Positions 41,878 to 50,718 of a stretch of 64,000 nt of DNA are shown here, in pieces. How positions within the stretch are numbered: position 1 is the stretch's first letter; each line of letters opens with the position of its first letter. The notes under the pieces were generated by a model. That model was not told the DNA's origin. It did no database searches and saw only the letters and a list, made by a program, of their open reading frames with translations. The stretch is from Oceanobacter kriegii DSM 6294 (lineage in GTDB: Bacteria > Pseudomonadota > Gammaproteobacteria > Pseudomonadales > Oceanobacteraceae). The DNA is taken from the NCBI RefSeq assembly GCF_000422845.1, contig NZ_AUGV01000020.1:32986-96985 (forward strand), written 5' to 3'. Made by a program: the position numbers and the translations under genes.

Positions 41878-43974
41878 TCAGAAGGTGTATTCCAGCGTCA
41901 GCTTGATGTTACGACCAGGCTGGTAAGTCGTGGTGTCTTCAATGCTGCCATCTTCTGCTTCAAGGCTAGAGATATAGCGTTTGGCAAATTGGGTATTGAA
42001 GGCATTTTCAACACGCAACTGGGCCAGGAAATGCTCATCCACTTGCCATGAAGCAAACAGGTCGTAGATGGTGTAAGCCTCACGAGTACGATCTACGCCA
42101 CGCTCAACATATTCACGCTGACTGCGGTGGGAAACATCCACACCCACACGGGAAGCGCCGTCCATCAAATAACCACCCAGCGAGAAGTTGATGCTGGCCG
42201 GGCTGATAGAAGGCAGCTTCATGCCCTTGCTATCTCCAGAGGCGTATTCACCTTCAATGTTCTGGGCACTCAGAGCCGAGAAGATACGGTCATTGGTGTA
42301 GTTCATGGAGTATTCAAAGCCACTGATTTTGGCCTTGTCGATGTTCTGGTACTGGGTAATGGTCACCGCGGTATCCGTGCCATCAACATCCATGGTGCGA
42401 ACTTCACCGGTTTCCGCCGACGCAATGTAATCCTGCGCCCGCGTAGCAATGTAGCCCGCCTGGAAGTTCAGCTGGTCATTGCTGGTGAGCAGGCCTTCGC
42501 GGTCGAAACGCACACCGGCTTCCCAGCTGTTGCTGGTTTCGCCTTTGAGCTCGTAGTTGGCTTCGCGATAGGTGCAGGAACGACGGCCACAGCTTGGCTC
42601 GTCACTGGAACGAGCTTCAAAGGTAGAAGGCGTACGGAAACCCTTGCCCACCACACCGTATACCGCCAGCCCCTCTGCCATGGTGCCTTCAAACGGCTTG
42701 AAGTTGGCCGCCAGTTTTGGCGACACAGCTGTTTCTTCAATAGCCGGATTCTGGGCATAGTGATTGAGGAAGCTGTCATAGCGCACGCTACCAATCACTT
42801 CCAACGACTCACCAATCGCGATGGTGTCGCTGATGTAAGCGCCCCACTGATTGCGCTGGGCATCATCGCCGTATGCGGTTTCCACTTCGTCGGTAGTAAT
42901 GTCTACGCCGTAACGAACCGAGTGAGTGATGTCATCGCTCTGGAAAAACAGGCTGACGTTTTCCACTTCAGCGTATTTGGTTTCCACACCCCAGCGGGTC
43001 CAGGCATCGGCACTGCCTTCCAGACGACGGCGACGCTCGGTGGTGCTTTCGCTGTAACGCACGTTCAAATCCAGATACTGATTGTCCGCCGCGGCATTGC
43101 TGTACTGCACAGTGAAGTTGTCGTCACGCACGTGGGTGTCATTGGCATCACCATAGGCACCGCTGCCCGTAGTCGTCCGTGCAGTGTAGTGCTTGCGCAT
43201 CAGGTTAGCCGACAACTCCAGACGCTGGTCTTCGTCCGGCGTGGCGACCATCTTGAACAGGCCGTTCTTGTCTTCGGTGCCAGTGGCACCTTGCAAGGCC
43301 TTGTTGCCCTCAGCGTCCTTGTATTCACCGGTGTTACGGCGCAGCAAGGTGGCCGATAGCGCAAACTGGTCGTTGAAAGACTTCGCCATATCCGCCGAGA
43401 CATAACGGGACGGCGCATTGGTTTCGATGCCCGCACGCACAGCCGCACCCCAGTCTTCACCGGCCTTGATGATGTCTTCCGGGTCCTTGGTTTCCAGCAG
43501 TACCACGCCCCCCAGCGAGCCACTGCCATACACGTTGGACGAAACACCCGGAACCACAGTAATGGCCTTGTACATGTCAGGTTCCAGCCAAACCGTACCG
43601 GCACCGCCATGGCGTACCTGGTTGAAGTTTTTCGGCGCGCCTTCTACTCGTACGCTGACCTGATCCTGGGTAAAGCCACGGATGTAAATCAGACTGCCTT
43701 GCTGACCGCCTTCTTCATCCACCTGCACACTGGTGGTTTTACGCATGGCATCTGCAAAGGTAGTGGCTTGTTGGGCCTTGATGTAATCGGCAGAAATCTT
43801 CTGGGCGCCTTCAGCAGCGCCGATGCGCTGACCTTCCGCCGATTGGTATTTATCCGCTTCGGCGGCGTTGGCCGTTACGGTAGAGGTTGGCAATGCCTCG
43901 TCAGCCATGGCTGAAACAGACACACAGACACCGCTGGCAATGGCGACCGCCATAGCAAGGGAATTCAGTTTCAT
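41878..43974 (-). CDS. TonB-dependent outer-membrane receptor, haem/haemoglobin-type
   Basis: Receptor of 698 aa, last gene of the exbB-exbD-exbD-tonB operon. The signal peptide ends near residue 24 (AMA-DE); the plug spans about 55-170 (YIRGFTQDQVSVRVEGAP) and the barrel ends in Phe. In the position of the FRAP and NPDL boxes of haem receptors it has GKGFRTPSTFEAR and NYELKGETSNSWEAGV, so the frame is alike but the key residues differ. Between them an extracellular loop holds a close Cys pair (CGRRSC). Iron-complex uptake is likely; haem as the ligand is a tentative reading. A GGAG site precedes the ATG, 190 bases after tonB. Confidence 0.85.
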   Translation of the reverse strand: MKLNSLAMAVAIASGVCVSVSAMADEALPTSTVTANAAEADKYQSAEGQRIGAAEGAQKISADYIKAQQATTFADAMRKTTSVQVDEEGGQQGSLIYIRGFTQDQVSVRVEGAPKNFNQVRHGGAGTVWLEPDMYKAITVVPGVSSNVYGSGSLGGVVLLETKDPEDIIKAGEDWGAAVRAGIETNAPSRYVSADMAKSFNDQFALSATLLRRNTGEYKDAEGNKALQGATGTEDKNGLFKMVATPDEDQRLELSANLMRKHYTARTTTGSGAYGDANDTHVRDDNFTVQYSNAAADNQYLDLNVRYSESTTERRRRLEGSADAWTRWGVETKYAEVENVSLFFQSDDITHSVRYGVDITTDEVETAYGDDAQRNQWGAYISDTIAIGESLEVIGSVRYDSFLNHYAQNPAIEETAVSPKLAANFKPFEGTMAEGLAVYGVVGKGFRTPSTFEARSSDEPSCGRRSCTYREANYELKGETSNSWEAGVRFDREGLLTSNDQLNFQAGYIATRAQDYIASAETGEVRTMDVDGTDTAVTITQYQNIDKAKISGFEYSMNYTNDRIFSALSAQNIEGEYASGDSKGMKLPSISPASINFSLGGYLMDGASRVGVDVSHRSQREYVERGVDRTREAYTIYDLFASWQVDEHFLAQLRVENAFNTQFAKRYISSLEAEDGSIEDTTTYQPGRNIKLTLEYTF

Positions 43975-44164
43975 GGGTTCTACTCCGATAGGTTATTCCA
44001 CCGGTCTGAGCCGGTTTTTCATTCAATTCGGTTCCGGGACCCTCTGAATGACTCTGTGCCTTGTTCTTGCCACCTGCGGGACTCGCACACGACTGCATGA
44101 ATGCAAGAGGTAGGGCAAGCCGAGAGCAGTGCAGAGTTATTCAGAGGGGCCCCGCTTGGCAGGC

Positions 44165-45091
44165 TTACGCCTGCTTATCCAGGTTGTATTCCAGTGAAAT
44201 CGTCATGGTTGCTGGCAGCTTGTTGTGTATGCCTTCCGTGGGTTCCGGGAGCCTCAGCTCACTGAACAGGTCCTGCGCACTGCGATTCAGACGCTTGCTT
44301 TTACTTTTGCGAATCAGCTCAAAATGGCCAATACGGCCATCGCGCTGAACGCGAAATCGGACTTTCACCACGCCTTCTTCCCGGCGCAGACGGGCTTGTT
44401 TGGGATAGCTCTGACGGGCGTTGATGGTTTGAAACACTGTCTGTTTATAGTCATTCCAGGCCGTTTGTTGAGCCTGATCACCGTCATTGCCAACCTGCCC
44501 TGCGCGAGCGCCTCCAGCCTGCTGGCGGGCGGCGACTGACGGCCGGCTTTGTTGTGACGTTGGCGTCACACGCTGCGGCTGAGGAGCTGGCTGCTCTGCG
44601 AGTTCAGGAAGTGTTTGTTTTGGCTCTGCACTGTCTTTCACTGCAACTTCTTTCACTGCAACTTCTGTCACGGCAGCATCTGGCACGACAGTGTCGGCTA
44701 TGGGTGTTGGCTCGACAGGCTCTGGCTTCGTTTCAGGCTCAGACCTGGTGTCAGTGTATTCTTTGGGTTGCTTGTCGTGTTTTTCCGCAACGGCCTGCGG
44801 TTCAGCACGTGTTACCACGGCTACGGGCTCATTTTTGGGGGCAGCAGGCGTTTTAACAGCAGGGGCGACAGGAGTTGTTACTGCTGCAGCAACTGGCTCA
44901 GGCACAGAAACCGCAGCCAACACCGGCAGTTGCAGCAATACCGACTGGCTGGCATCACCGCCCCGCCCTTGCAGCGCAGATACGTCGGATTCACCAACCA
45001 GCTGCTCGTCTACAGGCCACAGCGCAAACGCCAGACCGGCGTGAGCCGCCAGTGCAATTCCGATAGCCAGCAACTTGTCAGAGAGGCGCAT
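44165..45091 (-). CDS. tonB: TonB energy-transducing protein
   Basis: Protein of 308 aa carrying energy from the inner membrane to outer-membrane receptors. One N-terminal membrane helix (KLLAIGIALAAHAGLAFAL) is followed by a long Pro/Val/Glu/Lys-rich periplasmic spacer (about 60-200) and the C-terminal TonB domain (about 215-305; ARQSYPKQARLRREEGVVKVRF). Its start overlaps the stop of the second exbD by one base. The dedicated receptor gene follows. Confidence 0.93.
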   Translation of the reverse strand: MRLSDKLLAIGIALAAHAGLAFALWPVDEQLVGESDVSALQGRGGDASQSVLLQLPVLAAVSVPEPVAAAVTTPVAPAVKTPAAPKNEPVAVVTRAEPQAVAEKHDKQPKEYTDTRSEPETKPEPVEPTPIADTVVPDAAVTEVAVKEVAVKDSAEPKQTLPELAEQPAPQPQRVTPTSQQSRPSVAARQQAGGARAGQVGNDGDQAQQTAWNDYKQTVFQTINARQSYPKQARLRREEGVVKVRFRVQRDGRIGHFELIRKSKSKRLNRSAQDLFSELRLPEPTEGIHNKLPATMTISLEYNLDKQA

Positions 45092-45495
45092 CAGCGAACC
45101 TCCTTGCTGATCAGCAGCACCTGCTCAACACCCTGACCATTCAGCCAACGTATGGCCGCTCGCAGATGCATACCGCGCAACTGGCGGTCGGCCATCAGCT
45201 CAATCCGTTCACCTTGCAGGCTGATGGATGCAGAAAGCCGTTCAGGCTCTGCAAAATCGATGAGCACCAGGCCTTCGCTATTCCGCAACTCACCATTGTG
45301 GTGTAACGCCAGGGTAACGGACTCAGCGACAGTCTGACGCACATCACCCGCATCATCAGCCAGCTCGATGCCCTGTGGCGATTGGCCAGAGAATTGACCG
45401 GCCACCATGAAGAAAATCAGTAGCAGAAACACCACGTTAATCAGCGGCAGCACCGGCTCAATTGCCGGGCGATTGGATACTGGCACCTCAATCAT
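45091..45495 (-). CDS. exbD: ExbD-family proton-channel subunit (second copy)
   Basis: Biopolymer transport protein of 134 aa. It has one N-terminal helix (VLPLINVVFLLLIFFMVAGQF) and a periplasmic domain. The helix carries Asn (PLINVVF) where the proton-carrying Asp of ExbD is normally found; the first copy in the operon has Asp (PLIDIVF). So this copy may be a structural partner and not proton-active. The ATG at 45495 overlaps the end of the first exbD by eight bases; 12 more codons upstream are in frame but lie inside that gene. Confidence 0.88.
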   Translation of the reverse strand: MIEVPVSNRPAIEPVLPLINVVFLLLIFFMVAGQFSGQSPQGIELADDAGDVRQTVAESVTLALHHNGELRNSEGLVLIDFAEPERLSASISLQGERIELMADRQLRGMHLRAAIRWLNGQGVEQVLLISKEVR

Positions 45496-45979
45496 CGCTG
45501 GCCACCTGCTCGCTTGTGGTTGGCGTAGCATCAGGTGACTCCAACACCAGCTGAACCTGTGGATAACGACCTTCCAATGCCGATCGCAGCGTCAGAATAT
45601 CGGTCAGAACGGCCTCGTCGTGAAAGGCCATCACAAGGCCATTCCCCGCCGCTAGCGCACGGGCAACGTCGGGCACACTGGACAGCTCAGCAACCAGAGT
45701 TTCACAGCCTGCTGTCCTAGTGGTTTGACCCACACGCAACTGACACAGACTCGTCGCGTCATCACTGATGGCCGCCAACAGCGACACCACCACCGGCAGC
45801 TGATCACTACTCTCCACTACTGCCGCACCGGATTCATGAGTCACCAACTCTCGCTGTTGCAACTTCTGGAACTGCACCACCAGCATAAAAAACACCAGCA
45901 AGATAAAGACGATATCAATGAGCGGCGTCAGCCCTATCCCTGGCTTGCGCGATGCAGATACTGGAATGGCGGCACCCAT
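45488..45979 (-). CDS. exbD: ExbD-family proton-channel subunit (first copy)
   Basis: Biopolymer transport protein of 163 aa. The N-terminal helix GLTPLIDIVFILLVFFMLVVQF holds the conserved Asp needed for proton flow. A periplasmic domain follows (about 45-150) with two Cys (SLCQLRVG and AGCETL), which could pair. It begins nine bases after the exbB stop and overlaps the second exbD gene. Confidence 0.92.
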   Translation of the reverse strand: MGAAIPVSASRKPGIGLTPLIDIVFILLVFFMLVVQFQKLQQRELVTHESGAAVVESSDQLPVVVSLLAAISDDATSLCQLRVGQTTRTAGCETLVAELSSVPDVARALAAGNGLVMAFHDEAVLTDILTLRSALEGRYPQVQLVLESPDATPTTSEQVASDD

Positions 45980-45988
45980 GGAACTGCC

Positions 45989-46576
45989 TCAGCTCGCGTT
46001 GGCCTTGAACGCTGGCAGCTCCGCCAGCAACTGGTTCAGGCACAAACGGCCCGCTTCGAATCGACGGTCGAATACATGCCACGCGGTCAGAGCTGGCAAT
46101 GCCACAACCAGGCCCGCTGCCGTGGTCAGCAACGCCTGCCAGATACCACCGGACAACTGCGCAGGGTCAACCTGACTGCCCGCCGCCTGCAGGGCCTGGA
46201 ACGCTTCGATCATGCCAATCACCGTGCCCAGCAGTCCGGCCAAAGGTGCCGCTGCTGCAACCACTTCTAACACCCTCATACCAGCCCGCTGACGATCCAG
46301 CAGCAAAGCAGCGTAGGCCACCAGACGAGATTCATCATAGGCAGGCAAGGTTTCTGCAAAGCGCATCAGCGCAGCCGGCACAGTCGAAGAAGCTGATGCA
46401 GCTGAAAAGGGATTCTGCTGTTGGCGTAGCTGCTGCAGCTGTTGATCGTTGGTGGACAGCCCCGCACGCAATAACGCAAGACCTACGTAGGCCATCGCAG
46501 CCAGAGACAACACAGACATGAATGACAGCAGCCAAAGCACCCAGCCGCTGGCCGAGAAGAAAAGTTCCTGAAACAT
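45989..46576 (-). CDS. exbB: ExbB-family proton-channel subunit
   Basis: MotA/TolQ/ExbB-type inner-membrane protein of 195 aa. TM1 is near 12-32; TM2 and TM3 are near 105-130 ([25 protein letters not shown]) and 148-170 ([20 protein letters not shown]), with the Thr-rich pore face typical of the family. The ATG at 46576 has a poor ribosome site but begins at the family N-terminus ([13 protein letters not shown]); the longer frame is not family-like. It is the first gene of the transport operon, directly behind Fur-box-like sites. Confidence 0.9.
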   Translation of the reverse strand: MFQELFFSASGWVLWLLSFMSVLSLAAMAYVGLALLRAGLSTNDQQLQQLRQQQNPFSAASASSTVPAALMRFAETLPAYDESRLVAYAALLLDRQRAGMRVLEVVAAAAPLAGLLGTVIGMIEAFQALQAAGSQVDPAQLSGGIWQALLTTAAGLVVALPALTAWHVFDRRFEAGRLCLNQLLAELPAFKANAS

Positions 46577-46582
46577 AATGCA

Positions 46583-46640
46583 AATGAGAACAACTATTAG
46601 TTGCGGCAAATAATACAAACAAATGAGAAGTGTTTTCAAA
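46583..46640. promoter_or_regulatory. Fur-box-like sites upstream of exbB
   Basis: Two partial matches to the 19-bp Fur consensus, AATGAGAACAACTATTAGT (46583-46601, about 13 of 18) and AATGAGAAGTGTTTTCAAA (46622-46640, about 12 of 18). They are just ahead of the exbB start in an AT-rich stretch. Iron control of the TonB operon is expected for such systems. Confidence 0.5.
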
Positions 46641-46815
46641 TATTGATTTGTATCAATTGCAATAACGAGGAAGATATGAGCCATAAACCCCATGGACGGC
46701 CAGCCCACCCTCAAAGCGGGGTGACTTGCCCAGCAGGGCCGCTTCTGGGTATATTCGGCGGTTCGAGGTAGTAAAATAACCACACAATACGCAATACCCG
46801 TGGCAGAGAGGCTGT

Positions 46816-47679
46816 ATGAGCTTACTGGATCAAATAGGCGAACGACTGGACAGCCTGAACAAGTCTGAACGCAAGGTTGCAGACGTTATTCTGAACGACC
46901 CCAAGGCGGCGACCCGCATGAGCATTTCGGCGTTGGCCAGTGCGTCTTTGGTAAGTGAGCCGACGGTTAACCGCTTTTGTCGTAACTTTGATACCTCCGG
47001 CTTCCCCGATTTCAAAATCCAGCTGGCCCAAAGCCTGGCCACCGGTACGCCGTATGTCAGCCGTAATGTGGATGCCGACGACGATGCCGAGGAATACACC
47101 GACAAGATTTTCACCTCGACCATTGCCGCAATGGACAATGCCCGCAAGAAAATTGATGTCGGCGCGGTAGAGAAAGCCGTCGATTTTCTGATTCAGGCCA
47201 AACAGATTTCGTTCTTCGGGCTGGGCGCATCAGGCCCGGTGGCGATGGATGCCCAGCACAAGTTTTTCCGCTTTAACCTGCCGGTGATGTCGTACGATGA
47301 CGTACTGATGATGCGTATGGTGGCCGCTGCCGCTCATACCGGTGATGTGATTGTGGCGATTTCCTACACCGGCCGCACCCGCGACATGGTGGAAATTGCC
47401 AAGATCGCCCGCGCCAACGGCGCGACGGTGATTGGTCTGACTGCCAATGATTCGCCACTGGCAAATGTGTGCAGCGTACACCTGTCGTTCCCAACACCAG
47501 AAGACACTGACCACTACATGCCAATGACGTCCCGCATTGTGCAGCTGATTATTCTGGATGTGCTGGCAACCGGCGTAACCCTGCGTCGCGGTTCCGATTT
47601 CCAGCACCATTTGAAGAAGATCAAGGACAGTCTGAAAGACACCCGCTACGCCGATGGCGAAGACGACGCGACAGCGTAG
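46816..47679 (+). CDS. hexR: HexR-type RpiR-family transcriptional regulator
   Basis: Regulator of 287 aa, in gammaproteobacteria the sensor of KDPG that controls central sugar metabolism. An N-terminal RpiR HTH (about 1-77, [23 protein letters not shown]) is followed by a SIS sugar-phosphate domain (about 120-255, [20 protein letters not shown]). GAGAGG precedes the ATG. It is usually next to zwf or pyk genes; here those are not in the window. Its last 34 bases overlap the convergent response-regulator gene. Confidence 0.9.
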   Translation: MSLLDQIGERLDSLNKSERKVADVILNDPKAATRMSISALASASLVSEPTVNRFCRNFDTSGFPDFKIQLAQSLATGTPYVSRNVDADDDAEEYTDKIFTSTIAAMDNARKKIDVGAVEKAVDFLIQAKQISFFGLGASGPVAMDAQHKFFRFNLPVMSYDDVLMMRMVAAAAHTGDVIVAISYTGRTRDMVEIAKIARANGATVIGLTANDSPLANVCSVHLSFPTPEDTDHYMPMTSRIVQLIILDVLATGVTLRRGSDFQHHLKKIKDSLKDTRYADGEDDATA

Positions 47680-48596
47680 CCCTGCCATTGACGATCCACC
47701 AGCGCCAGCAACCTGTGTTGTGCAGAGGGCTGCGCTGGTACCGCTGAATGTGCCACCACAGTGGACTCTTCCAACCCGTCCAGCTGACTTTCACCCTGGC
47801 TTATGCCACCAGGATTCAGAGCATCCCGCCCCTGAACATCCGCCGCCAGCACATAACCCTGGCCCCGCACGGTTTTGATCAACTGCGAACGACCACAACC
47901 AGGTTGTTGTGGCTCAGGTGCAGAAGCCGCCAATCGCCGCCGCAGTCGACTGATTTGCACATCGATAAACCGATCCATTGGTAAATTTCCGCGCCCACGG
48001 GTCATGTTGGCAATGGTTTCGCGGCTGACAACCTGACCCTTACTGTCCAGCAGCAGCATCAACAGCTGGTATTCACCACCCGACAGCTCCACCAGCTGGC
48101 CCTGCGGATTCAATAAATGACGCGCCACGGTATCCAGACAATAGCCGTCAAAACACAGGAAACGTGGTGTGCCAGGAGTCTCTTCGGTGTGATCTTCAGA
48201 GGTAAAGGAACGTCCCGCAGTACGATGGAACCTGCGTAACATGGCCCGGCAACGGGCCACCAGCTCGCGAGGATTCAGCGGTTTGCTGAGGTATTCATCA
48301 GCACCGGCCTCCAGCATTTGCAGACGAAGTTCTTCCGGGCTGTCGCCATCGCTCAATACAACCACGGGAAGGTCACTGTGCTGGCGCAGTGTCAGCAGTT
48401 GCGGCAAGGACACATTCGCCAGCACCAGCATGTCCGCCTTGGGACAGCAATCCGGCGAAGACAGCACCGCCATACTGGCGACACTGTGAACATCAAAACC
48501 AGCCGTTTCCAGATAGGCCTGCAACAGCAGTCGCATGCTGGCATCCGGCTCCAGCAACAAAAGACGTGGGCATTCAGACATACGCATTTCCGCCAT
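47646..48596 (-). CDS. OmpR-family response regulator with Asn at the phospho-acceptor site
   Basis: Protein of 316 aa with a receiver domain (about 10-125) and a winged-helix DNA-binding domain (about 145-255; [47 protein letters not shown]). At the phospho-acceptor position the motif reads ANVSLP, so Asn61 replaces Asp. In the acidic pair only Glu16 remains (LLEPD). Ser82 and Lys105 of the switch are kept. It may act without phosphorylation. A 60-residue tail follows the DNA-binding domain with no recognised fold. No kinase gene is adjacent. Three in-frame ATGs compete for the start. It overlaps hexR tail to tail by 34 bases. Confidence 0.85.
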   Translation of the reverse strand: MAEMRMSECPRLLLLEPDASMRLLLQAYLETAGFDVHSVASMAVLSSPDCCPKADMLVLANVSLPQLLTLRQHSDLPVVVLSDGDSPEELRLQMLEAGADEYLSKPLNPRELVARCRAMLRRFHRTAGRSFTSEDHTEETPGTPRFLCFDGYCLDTVARHLLNPQGQLVELSGGEYQLLMLLLDSKGQVVSRETIANMTRGRGNLPMDRFIDVQISRLRRRLAASAPEPQQPGCGRSQLIKTVRGQGYVLAADVQGRDALNPGGISQGESQLDGLEESTVVAHSAVPAQPSAQHRLLALVDRQWQGYAVASSSPSA

Positions 48597-48886
48597 CAGG
48601 TCGGTGCTTTTTTATTCTCCGGCCACTCCCCAAAGCAGCCTGTTGCGGCAGTGTAACCGCCCACATCGCCCGAGCCTGATACCCTAATGACCAAAGATTC
48701 ATCAAACCGCACAGCTGGCTGCAAGCAACTACAACCCGGTCCAGCCCAACCTGACCCACCCCACAAAACAATGCTTTGTTGCAGAGGCCCGACTGTTCAG
48801 CCTCGCCACCACTCTGCATACTGGCGTCTAACCGGTATTCGGAAAAACTACTCCCTGACTTATCTATGCCCCTGAAAGGAAGCCCG

Positions 48887-49546
48887 ATGAAGCTGTATCA
48901 GTATCACCATTGCCCTTTTTGCGTTCGCGCCGACATGGTGGCCAACTACAAACAGGTTGAGCACGAAAAGGTGTTTCTGGCCAACGACGACGAGCCGACC
49001 TGCTTTGATTTGATCGGCGCCAAGATGGTGCCGATTCTGGAATTGGACGACGGCACCGCGATGGCCGAAAGCCTCGATGTGTGTGCCCGTTTTGATGAAC
49101 TGGGAGACCCTGCTGCGGTGATTCTGGACGCCCGTCCGGAGCAGGAACAGGCCGCCATGGCCTTGCTGGATGGCGTGCGCAAATCCATTCGTTGCCTGCT
49201 GTTCCCGCGCAACATCAACCTCGGGTTGCCGGAGTTTGCCAGTCAGGCATCGCGGGATTACTTCCAGAACAAGAAAGAAGCCATCATCGAACAGACGTTC
49301 GAACAGGCATTGGCAGACACCGAACACCATAAGGCCATGGTGGAAACCACACTGGCGCAGCTACCGGCTCTGAGCCTGCCAGCCGACCACCAGCAGCAGA
49401 TCAGCTGGAGCGACGTGATCATTTACCCGACGCTGCGCAACCTGACCATGGTGAAAGACCTGAACATTCCGCCAGCGGTGATGACCTACCTGCAACAAGT
49501 TGCCAGCGTGACCAATACCCACCTGTATCTGGACCACGCCATCTAA
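48887..49546 (+). CDS. grxB: Glutaredoxin 2
   Basis: GrxB of 219 aa, a glutathione-dependent disulfide reductase with a GST-like fold. The thioredoxin-fold N-terminus has the CPFC active site (Cys9, Cys12) and the cis-Pro in KMVPILELDDG; a helical C-terminal domain follows. The ATG at 48887 has AAGGA upstream; the frame runs 37 codons further but without likeness. Confidence 0.93.
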   Translation: MKLYQYHHCPFCVRADMVANYKQVEHEKVFLANDDEPTCFDLIGAKMVPILELDDGTAMAESLDVCARFDELGDPAAVILDARPEQEQAAMALLDGVRKSIRCLLFPRNINLGLPEFASQASRDYFQNKKEAIIEQTFEQALADTEHHKAMVETTLAQLPALSLPADHQQQISWSDVIIYPTLRNLTMVKDLNIPPAVMTYLQQVASVTNTHLYLDHAI

Positions 49547-49580
49547 CGCTCGGTCAGTTGTCCGAAAAAGGTCAGAACTC

Positions 49581-50465
49581 CTACGGCAGCAGCTTGCGAG
49601 CAACGGCCAATACCGCACGCCAGCGGCTGGCCAGCAGAGCAACAAAGATCAACACACAGCCCACCAGCTGCATCGGCGTGGTTTGCTCACCAAACCACGC
49701 CGCCGCCAACAGCGCCGTCCAGACCGGCTCCAGCACCATGATAACCGCCGCTGAACTGGGCGAAGTTTTTCCCTGTGCCCACACCTGCAGAAAGAACCGG
49801 CCGCAGGTTGCCAGCACCACACTCAAACCGACCCACAGCCAGATATCCACAGCCGACGGCAGTTGCCAGGTTTCCATCAATAGCAGTACTGGCAAGGCCA
49901 CCAGCCCTACCATCAATAATTGAATCGACGACAGCGCCACCGCTGGAGTCATGGCTGCGGCACGACTGGTGAGTACAAAGGTGAAAGAGAACAGCAACGC
50001 CGCCATCAGAAAGCTCAGCTCCCCCAGCCCAAACACAAAGTTGCCATCCAGCGACAAGCAGGCCAGTCCCAGCGCCGCAATGGCCACCGAAACCCAGGCC
50101 GAACGGGCCGGTTTATCACCCATAAACCAGCCAACCACGGGCACCAGCACCGCCCCCAAACTGGTCAGGAAGGCCCCAACGCCCAAATGCTGGCCGTACT
50201 TCAACCCCAGAATCCAGAAGGTCATTGCCACCCCGAAACTGAGCCCTGAACGAATCGCCCGGCCCCAGCTCTGCGAACTCATGGCGGCCAGCTGCTTATG
50301 ACCGGCCGCGGCCAACACCAGTCCACCGCTGGTGAAGCGCAGGAAAATAAAGGTAATGGGGGCAATCCCGGCCAACGCTTCTTTTGAGAAAATCCAGCCT
50401 ACGCCAGCCAGCAGGGTTACCAGTACCAGCGTGAGGTCGGCCTTGACCGCAGCGGAAAGGGGCAT
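49581..50465 (-). CDS. EamA-family (DMT) transporter
   Basis: Inner-membrane protein of 294 aa with ten helices arranged as two EamA repeats (about 10-140 and 150-285), a drug/metabolite exporter of the RhaT/YdcZ superfamily. A GGAGA site precedes the ATG at 50465; the longer frame reaches into the regB promoter region. The substrate is unknown; relatives export amino acids or other metabolites. Confidence 0.9.
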   Translation of the reverse strand: MPLSAAVKADLTLVLVTLLAGVGWIFSKEALAGIAPITFIFLRFTSGGLVLAAAGHKQLAAMSSQSWGRAIRSGLSFGVAMTFWILGLKYGQHLGVGAFLTSLGAVLVPVVGWFMGDKPARSAWVSVAIAALGLACLSLDGNFVFGLGELSFLMAALLFSFTFVLTSRAAAMTPAVALSSIQLLMVGLVALPVLLLMETWQLPSAVDIWLWVGLSVVLATCGRFFLQVWAQGKTSPSSAAVIMVLEPVWTALLAAAWFGEQTTPMQLVGCVLIFVALLASRWRAVLAVARKLLP

Positions 50466-50718
50466 ACACAGTCTCCAGCGCACAAAGGCGCAGATGGCAC
50501 AGGACTCATCGACGTTGATGGCCCGGTACCGGAACAAAAGGGCCGGTATTCTATAGCAGTCTGCTGCTGCGCGCGTGGAATAACCCGTTGCCATAAATGC
50601 AATCGACGGGCTCAAGCCACAGGTGAGACAAAGCGTCGCACGCTGTCCGTCGTCAGCCGCTGCGCCCGCCTCCGGAAACTCCGTATACTGCCCCTCTGTT
50701 TTGCAAAAGCGTGTTCCT

